The notes beneath the pieces were generated by a model. That model was given only the letters and a program-made list of their open reading frames with translations, searched no databases and was not told the origin of the DNA. Made by a program: the position numbers and the translations under genes. 64,000 nt of DNA from Silene conica (lineage: Eukaryota > Streptophyta > Magnoliopsida > Caryophyllales > Caryophyllaceae). The stretch lies in the NCBI GenBank assembly GCA_029255685.2, contig CM055315.2, forward strand, positions 27,285,501-27,349,500, in the 5' to 3' direction. This document shows, piece after piece, positions 58,601 through 64,000 of the stretch. Each line of letters starts with the position of its first letter. The first letter of the stretch is position 1.

Positions 58601-61600
58601 TAAAGATACAACTTAAAACAATGAAAATAAGACTTTAAGTAAAATTAAAATGAACTCAAAAATATATCATAGGTGGTCTCAATTTGTAGAACACAAAAAG
58701 TTATTATTGATGCAGTTTTTATATTTTAGAATGTATGAAAATAAAATTATTTTCATTTTAAGATAAAATAAAAAGTGCACAAAAATTAAAAAACTCACCC
58801 CCTCTCATTATTTCCACGTGGCTTATTTCAAATGGGTTTGTATTTGGCTTTTGTAGGTTGTATTTTGGTTTTGTGTTGTGGCTTTGGTGTTCCAAAAACG
58901 GTTCAAGTAGTTCCTACAAGGAACATGTGGAACGCCAAATGCAAAATGAGGGCCGCTATTTACTTTTAGTTTTCCTTTATTTTATTTTTATCTTTTTGTC
59001 CTTGTTCAAGACCTAACCCTTCTTAGCCCAACCTATAAACGTAGTCTCATGCTTTTGCATTTAAATAGAGAAACAATCATCCTCTGAGACAATACTTCTC
59101 CTGCATACCGTTGTACTCTTGTACAAACTCATCTAAGATGTTATCGATTCTGCCAAATTTTCAGAGAAGTTGTATCGGGTATTCGGGTATGAATTATAAT
59201 GAGGACTAACCAATGCAGCATAATGAGACTGAGTTAATGTTGTCAACACAAACCGTAGATACACTATTTTAACTCCTTTAGCCATATTGGTTTTGAGTTA
59301 AAATGTCTCATGATATCGTGTTCGTAGTTCTGTTTCATGGAGAATGTCAAAAGTGGCTAGATTCATAACTTGCATTTGATATCTGATTTTGGTCATCATC
59401 ACAATTGTTGCTCAAATTAGTAATCAGCCACTCTAACCAGCAATTTTGGGATGAGATGGGATCGTCAACGCTAACACATTTACATTCGAGAACTGGTTTA
59501 ATCCAGTTTTCCTGTACAATGGAGAATACTCTACATACTCCCATTAAAAATGGAAAGATGCATCTCTTTATTACTTGTATACACCCAAGGATAATTTTTC
59601 TAGGTGCCATGTAGATGCTGAGTTTAACCGTCTAATAGCGTTCATTAGTGCCTGTACCAGATGGAATGTCACTCATCTTGAATAATAATTATCTTTTAGT
59701 TTTGAACAATTTGACATTGGCACCTTGATAAACGTAATTACCTTACTGTGCTCTATATACTGTCCTAAATTCCTAATGAGGTACTTTGTGGCAGTACTCT
59801 TGGTCAGGGACTGCAGACCAGCACTTACCCTGGAGAGGTCATGTTTTCCATATGCCTTGCCATATCAGGGCTTATTCTTTTTGCTCTGCTGATTGGAAAC
59901 ATGCAGGTGATTGCTATGACCTATCGTTTTGAAAGGAGCATAATTAAAGTCGGGTTTATGGGTTTAATAATAAGTTAATCTACTCCTAAGGCTATATTCA
60001 ATTGTGATTTACGTGGGAGAAAAACATCCTCTTGATGTAATCACTCTTGTATTGATTTCCATGAAGTTCGTCATGCTAAAACGAAAGATTTTTGTCGTTT
60101 GCTTAACTTGCAGACATATCTTCAATCACTCACAATTCGACTGGAGGAGATGAGAATCAAGAGGCGTGACTCAGAACAGTGGATGCATCATCGTCTACTT
60201 CCTCAAGAACTTAGGGAACGTGTGAGGCGCTATAACCAGTATAAATGGTTGGAAACTCGTGGAGTAGATGAGGAAAGCTTGGTTCAAAGTCTACCAAAAG
60301 ACCTTAGGAGGGACATCAAACGCCATCTTTGTCTTAACTTGGTCAGAAGAGTAAGTGTTCTTAACTTAATTCAATCACATTTACTGCCACTGGCAAATTA
60401 TGATTCATGTCAAAACTCATAACAGATTAATCTCTTGGCTTTCTAGTATTTTGCCATAAAGATCATAATAGCTGATGCAATACATGTGTCCCTGGACGAA
60501 GGGCTAGACGAGGTTGAAGTTGCTCAAGTCACTTGGCTTTATATGTTGAAAGTTTTGAAATTTTATCTTTAACTGTGTCACAATTGCCCTCCGAAACATT
60601 CAATATACTCCCTCTTATTCAGCCTAATATTCCCCTTTCATCATAATACTATACTCCTCACATATATTAGATAAAGAGGAATTATAGGATGAATAAGAGG
60701 GAGTACATTTTTGCCCTAAAAGTTTAATACTCCGTACCTGGTTTTGTCACTAATTTCACCTATTATACATATTTAACTTTTTTCTAAGTTGTCTTGTGTG
60801 TCCATGGACTCCATACTGATTTAAAAAGCGATCCAGAAACATGTGTAAATAAATGGATGAGACGCCTATTTGAGATAAATCCTTACATCCAATTTTGTCA
60901 TTGATTCTCGTCTTGCTTCATTTATTCCTAGGTTCCCTTGTTTGCAAACATGGACGAGCGTTTACTAGATGCAATATGTGAAAGACTAAAGCCAGCCTTA
61001 TACACGGAGAAAACCTATATAGTTCGGGAAGGAGACCCAGTAGATGAAATGATCTTCATAATCAGAGGACACCTAGAGAGTGTGACCACAGATGGTGGTC
61101 GAAGTGGATTTTACAACCGGGGTTTGTTGAAGGAAGGAGACTTTTGTGGAGAGGAGCTCTTAACTTGGGCCCTAGACCCTAAAGCGAGTGGGAACCTACC
61201 CTTATCCACGCGAACTGTAAAAGCCCTAACCGAGGTAGAAGCCTTTGCACTTAGGGCAGAGGAATTGAAGTTTGTTGCCTCTCAATTTAGGAGACTCCAT
61301 AGTAAGCAAGTTCAACACACATTCCGATTTTATTCTCAACAATGGAGGACATGGGCGGCATGCTTTATTCAAGCTGCATGGCGACGGTATATGAGACGGA
61401 AAGTGGCTGAGCTCAGGCGTAGAGAGGAGGAGGAAGAGGAGGAGGAGTATGATGATGATGATGACGACGATGATGAGGGAGGTGCATCAGGAGAAGAGGT
61501 GAGATTGATTAAGTCGCGTGGTGGTAAGGAGGGTGGTTCAAGCCTTGCTACCACCCTTTTTGTCTCGAGATTTGCTAATAACGCTCTCCGTGGTATCCAT

Positions 61601-61678
61601 AGGCTTCGGAGTAGCTCCTCGAGTTCTAACTTTGCCTTGCAAAAGCCTCCAGAACCTGACTTCTCCAACGTTGATTAA
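49699..61678 (+). CDS. CNGC: Cyclic nucleotide-gated cation channel, group II (CNGC7/8-like)
   Basis: Exons 49699-50259, 50677-50889, 51755-52065, 59795-59906, 60114-60350 and 60932-61678 join in frame through GT-AG sites to 726 residues, typical for the family. Six membrane segments: S1 about 80-104, S2 117-145, S3 170-187, S4 212-235, S5 238-262, S6 376-399. The pore segment is CLWWGLQNLSTLGQGLQ (353-369). The C-terminus has a linker (RIKRRDSEQWMHHR), a cyclic-nucleotide-binding domain (479-600) with plant phosphate-binding cassette LLKEGDFCGEELLTWALDP, an overlapping calmodulin region, an IQ motif (FIQAAWRRYMRRK, about 623-635), and a Glu/Asp run (643-659). It would sit in a membrane, commonly the plasma membrane, and pass Ca2+ or monovalent cations under cyclic nucleotide or calmodulin control. 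The match to Arabidopsis group II members is close throughout; the exact ortholog is open. Confidence 0.93.
52632..52646. repeat. CCGTGC-GTT-GCACGG hairpin at a probable repeat end
   Basis: A short perfect hairpin in the sequence tagcCCGTGCGTTGCACGGat, inside CNGC intron 3. Which element family it belongs to is not decided. Confidence 0.4.
53495..53792. mobile_element. Stowaway-like MITE, 298 bp
   Basis: Termini CTCCCTGCTATTC and (complement) CTCCCTCTTATTC with flanking TA (53493-53494 and 53793-53794). Confidence 0.75.
54120..56830 (+). repeat. Field of diverged tandem repeats built on a tgtgggata motif
   Basis: A degenerate unit cccctaatttttcgatgtgg + gatatatt + cttctaattaaaattt recurs about 20 times at roughly 70-110 bp. 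A higher-order duplication of about 550 bp is visible: the block with cgtaaagtgg and ttaattaactctactgctac occurs near 55385-55465 and 55935-56005, each followed by the same series of units. Confidence 0.75.
54574..54870. mobile_element. Fold-back MITE, 297 bp
   Basis: Termini GGCTTCGTTTGGTTGCC and (complement) GGACTCGTTTGGTTGCC, flanked by TA on both sides. Harbinger/Tourist-like termini, but a 3 bp duplication is not clear. Confidence 0.75.
57215..57400 (-). pseudogene. Copia RNase H tail fragment
   Basis: The minus strand reads INIRNQFVWDVLEEG and NVHTDENLAHMLTKVVS, the C-terminal Copia RNase H motif. Confidence 0.75.
57470..57857 (+). pseudogene. Copia RNase H fragment, opposite orientation
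   Basis: GYVFKIHGAPVSWQS, then after breaks AKNHVHRAWTKHINIIYHFV, both Copia RNase H motifs. It lies on the opposite strand to the fragment at 57215-57400. Confidence 0.65.
57860..59790. other. Remaining part of CNGC intron 3
   Basis: No gene or clear element recognised. Small open frames near 59350-59610 show no known protein. Confidence 0.5.
60608..60703. mobile_element. Short Stowaway-like MITE, 96 bp, in CNGC intron 5
   Basis: Termini CTCCCTCTTATTC / GAATAAGAGGGAG are perfect inverted repeats of 13 bp, with TA on both sides. Confidence 0.8.
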
Positions 61679-62416
61679 GGTTGGTATGCACAGAAGAGTA
61701 ATTTTCTTCCATGAATGTTCATCTTATTGGAAGTAATTAAATAGCAAAACAAATTCCATGGGAATTCAACGGTGTAGTTTGGTAAACTCTGTTTAGTACT
61801 TAAGGTAATAACAAGGTATCGCCGGACGTTATGTTACTTCGACCCTTCATTTTCAGGCTGTACATGGGTAAAATATGATATAGAGGATATATGTGTATAA
61901 ATGAACACTTTCCTTAGCAAAGGTAACTAAAGAGGAAGTCACTTCAAGGAACGTATTAAAGTGTATTTTTTTGGTTGATAATATGATTGTTACCTTGTTT
62001 TTTTACATCTCTGAAATTCAACTGTAAATTCTAAGTATATGGTGATTATTGTCTTATATCCTTTTTTTTTTTATCTTTATTTTAAAGATACGCCCTCACC
62101 CCTGGTTCCACCTTTTTTTAGTATAGAATTATACATGTATTCGTATAATATGAGGCATTATCGAGTCTAGGTAATGTACGTTGGTGTCAAGTGTTAACCG
62201 TGTCAGGTGTGTCATCATGTTACAAATAAGATAAGCTATTTAAAATGGATGTAACTATTTAGACCCGAATGACATATATACTCGGTATAATTTAGTTTAA
62301 AAGTCTTATTTATTTATATCACAATTGAAAAATAAACAATACTTTTTACTATGAAAAATGAAAGATGAGGTATGTAAATTGCACTTATGTCCAACTTCGT
62401 TTCCTTCCCTTACTAA
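61679..62416 (+). other. CNGC 3' UTR and downstream
   Basis: AT-rich sequence after the stop codon. No further gene seen. Confidence 0.5.
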
Positions 62417-62776
62417 GGGTGTGTTTGGATACAATTTTAGGAGGGAAAGGGAGGGGAGGTGAGGTGAGGGGAGGGAATTTTGGTTGTTTGGAAAATAAAA
62501 TTATTGGGAGGGGAAAAAAGGGACACGGTATAATGGATAGGGGGATGTTATGGAATATGAATGAATAATTTAAAGGAGAGTATGATTGTTTTCCTTCCAA
62601 ATCTCACCTCCTTTGGAAAGAAAACTATTTGTTCTAAAGGAGGGAAAACACATCCTCCCATTTCTTTCCCCCCTCATTTCTTCCCCATCTAAAATTTGTA
62701 TCCAAACAAGAGAAAATTCATCCCTCCCTTTCCCTCCCCTCCCTTTCCCTCCAAATCTCCCTATCCAAACACATAC
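62417..62776. mobile_element. Tourist/Harbinger-like MITE, 360 bp
   Basis: Termini GGGTGTGTTTGGATA and (complement) GTATGTGTTTGGATA, target duplication TAA (62414-62416 and 62777-62779). The purine-rich left half pairs with the pyrimidine-rich right half. Open frames in it are artefacts. Confidence 0.85.
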
Positions 62777-63218
62777 TAAAGGTTGTTCAAAGCAAAGCAT
62801 GAACAAATGAGGATGAGTTACGTGGCCACTATAATTATATAATCAACTATAATTATATAATTTGATTAGGGACGTAGGTTGAAATTCGATTTAGGGCTTA
62901 AACATCAAGCTTGTTTATATTTCGAATCATAATTTTTTTTTCCAGAAAAGTTAGTGAGTACTATGTCTTTTATCCAAAAAATTCATCCATGACTTATACA
63001 GCCTGTGCTTAGCTTCATCGTCTCCGAATTTGACATTCAATAACGTGAGTTGAAGAAACGCATTTCTTGCATGTGTGTATAAGTTAATATAAAGTGATTC
63101 AGCGAGTTGAATTCTAGCTTGAATTCATATTTTATTTAATGATAGATAGTTCTTACTTTTCATTTGTTTAGAATTTGGAAATACCTCGTGCCTTTTCTTT
63201 GCATAATTTGGCTATATA
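62777..63218. other. AT-rich interval without recognised features
   Basis: Nothing recognised apart from a tandem aactataattatataat duplication near 62828-62860. Confidence 0.5.
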
Positions 63219-63226
63219 ATATTAAG

Positions 63227-63696
63227 CAGGGCCGGCTGGATGGGTGATCAACCCGTGCGGTCGCACTGGGCCCCCAAAAATTTGGGGCCCAATTGTGTAA
63301 CATGAGAGAAAGTTTATATATACTTTGAGACAAATAAAATTAGTAGAATGGCAATGGCTTAGTGGCATAAGTGTCAATGTTTTAGGAAGGCAACCTAGGA
63401 TCAAATCCTTATGCAAACATTTTTTTTTCTTTTTTACTTCTAAGGCCCACTATTCACCCTTTTAATAAATAGTTTAATTCTAATATTTGTTACTTTGAGA
63501 CAAATAAAATTAGTAGAATGGCAATTTTCTCTCTTATTATTGATGATTAAAATAATAAATAAAATAGCTAATTTGCTTTAAGATGAAAAATGTAAAGAAA
63601 AAATGATGTAACATGGCGTCAAAATGATCTAAACGATACTGTTAGGGCCTTCATAAAATTTCGAACAGGGCCTCCGAAATCTCCCAGACGGCCCTG
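63227..63696. mobile_element. Non-autonomous hAT element, 470 bp
   Basis: Termini CAGGGCCGGCTGG and (complement) CAGGGCCGTCTGG, perfect 8 bp target duplication ATATTAAG (63219-63226 and 63697-63704). It contains a SINE-like insertion. Confidence 0.9.
63352..63490 (+). mobile_element. tRNA-derived SINE inside the hAT element
   Basis: Box A TGGCTTAGTGG (63355-63365) and box B GGATCAAATCC (63398-63408), followed by a T-rich stretch. An identical 35 bp sequence lies on both sides (63321-63355 and 63491-63525). Confidence 0.65.
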
Positions 63697-63704
63697 ATAT
63701 TAAG

Positions 63705-64000
63705 CTACTTGGGCAAAAGTAATGGTATTGCTTTTGACAAATCTTCCTTTGAATGCCAACATAGTTAAGTTTCAAACCTAAATCTCTAGTTTATAACCCA
63801 CTTACTAAAGCAACTGGTCAGCAAAAAGTTCCGATACGCTTTTATAATACGGATATACGGTATACGGTTTGAATTATACGAATTTCCGTATATACGATAC
63901 GGCTTTCACAAAACCGTACCGTATCCGGGTCGGGCAAAAATCAAACCGTATATACGATTTTCGACACGGTTTGAAACTTTTGTATAAAAGAATTAATGAA
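63705..64000. other. Window end; start of a cgtatacgg-rich repeat
   Basis: From about 63828 the sequence is rich in cgatacgg / cgtatatacg words that pair with each other, like the end of another DNA element that runs out of the window. Confidence 0.35.

Larger units (their letters stand above)
52066..59794 (+). other. CNGC intron 3, 7.7 kb
   Basis: Donor GTGCGTTG after the pore-encoding exon; acceptor TTGTGGCAG. The split AG|T codon gives the conserved Ser of QNLSTLGQG. The intron carries a Stowaway-like MITE, a long AT-rich repeat field, a fold-back MITE and Copia scraps. Confidence 0.85.

Noticed and set aside
62365..62810. Open frames downstream of the CNGC gene
   Set aside because: They are complementary halves of a fold-back MITE.

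Overview
This is nuclear DNA from a flowering plant, probably a eudicot, with a repeat-rich genome. The evidence is two spliced plant genes on the + strand, a 5S-rRNA-bearing Cassandra-type TRIM, Tekay-like and Athila-like Gypsy elements, Copia relatives, L1-type LINEs, tRNA-derived SINEs and several MITE families. No species can be named from the sequence alone.

Layout. 1-12380: the 3' part of a degenerate Copia element, split by a Gypsy-type solo LTR (1691-3749, TSD ATCTG). It shares an LTR with a second, gag-only relative that ends at an LTR at 11098-12380. 12381-13648: AT-rich DNA with nothing recognised. 13649-25049: a Cassandra-like TRIM with a 5S-derived domain in both LTRs; its 3' LTR is split by a 10.5 kb, very young, minus-strand Tekay-like element (14298-24843, TSD ATCCA). 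25055 to about 26000: another Copia LTR of the first family. 26700-29800: a 5'-truncated LINE with a 1023-codon open frame.

30313-40618: a five-exon gene for a plastid CLPT1/CLPT2-like Clp accessory protein. Its 7.6 kb last intron holds a stack of non-autonomous hAT-like elements, an Athila-like gag remnant, a Tekay-like solo LTR and a Stowaway-like MITE. 41111-45961: a degenerate minus-strand LINE just 3' of it. 46012-46632: an internally deleted MATE transporter pseudogene. 49699-61678: a six-exon group II cyclic nucleotide-gated channel gene (CNGC7/8-like, 726 residues). Its 7.7 kb third intron contains diverged tandem repeats, MITEs and Copia scraps. MITEs and a SINE-in-hAT nest fill the remainder.

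The two host genes act in unrelated processes (plastid proteolysis, cation signalling); nothing suggests they work together. The most unusual signal is inside the Tekay-like LTRs: about ten short stem-loops with a conserved loop but different, mostly complementary arms, bracketed by two GNRA-type hairpins and followed, in element sense upstream, by five GC-rich hairpins. Splice sites, frames and repeat boundaries were read by eye; percentages and counts are by-eye estimates.
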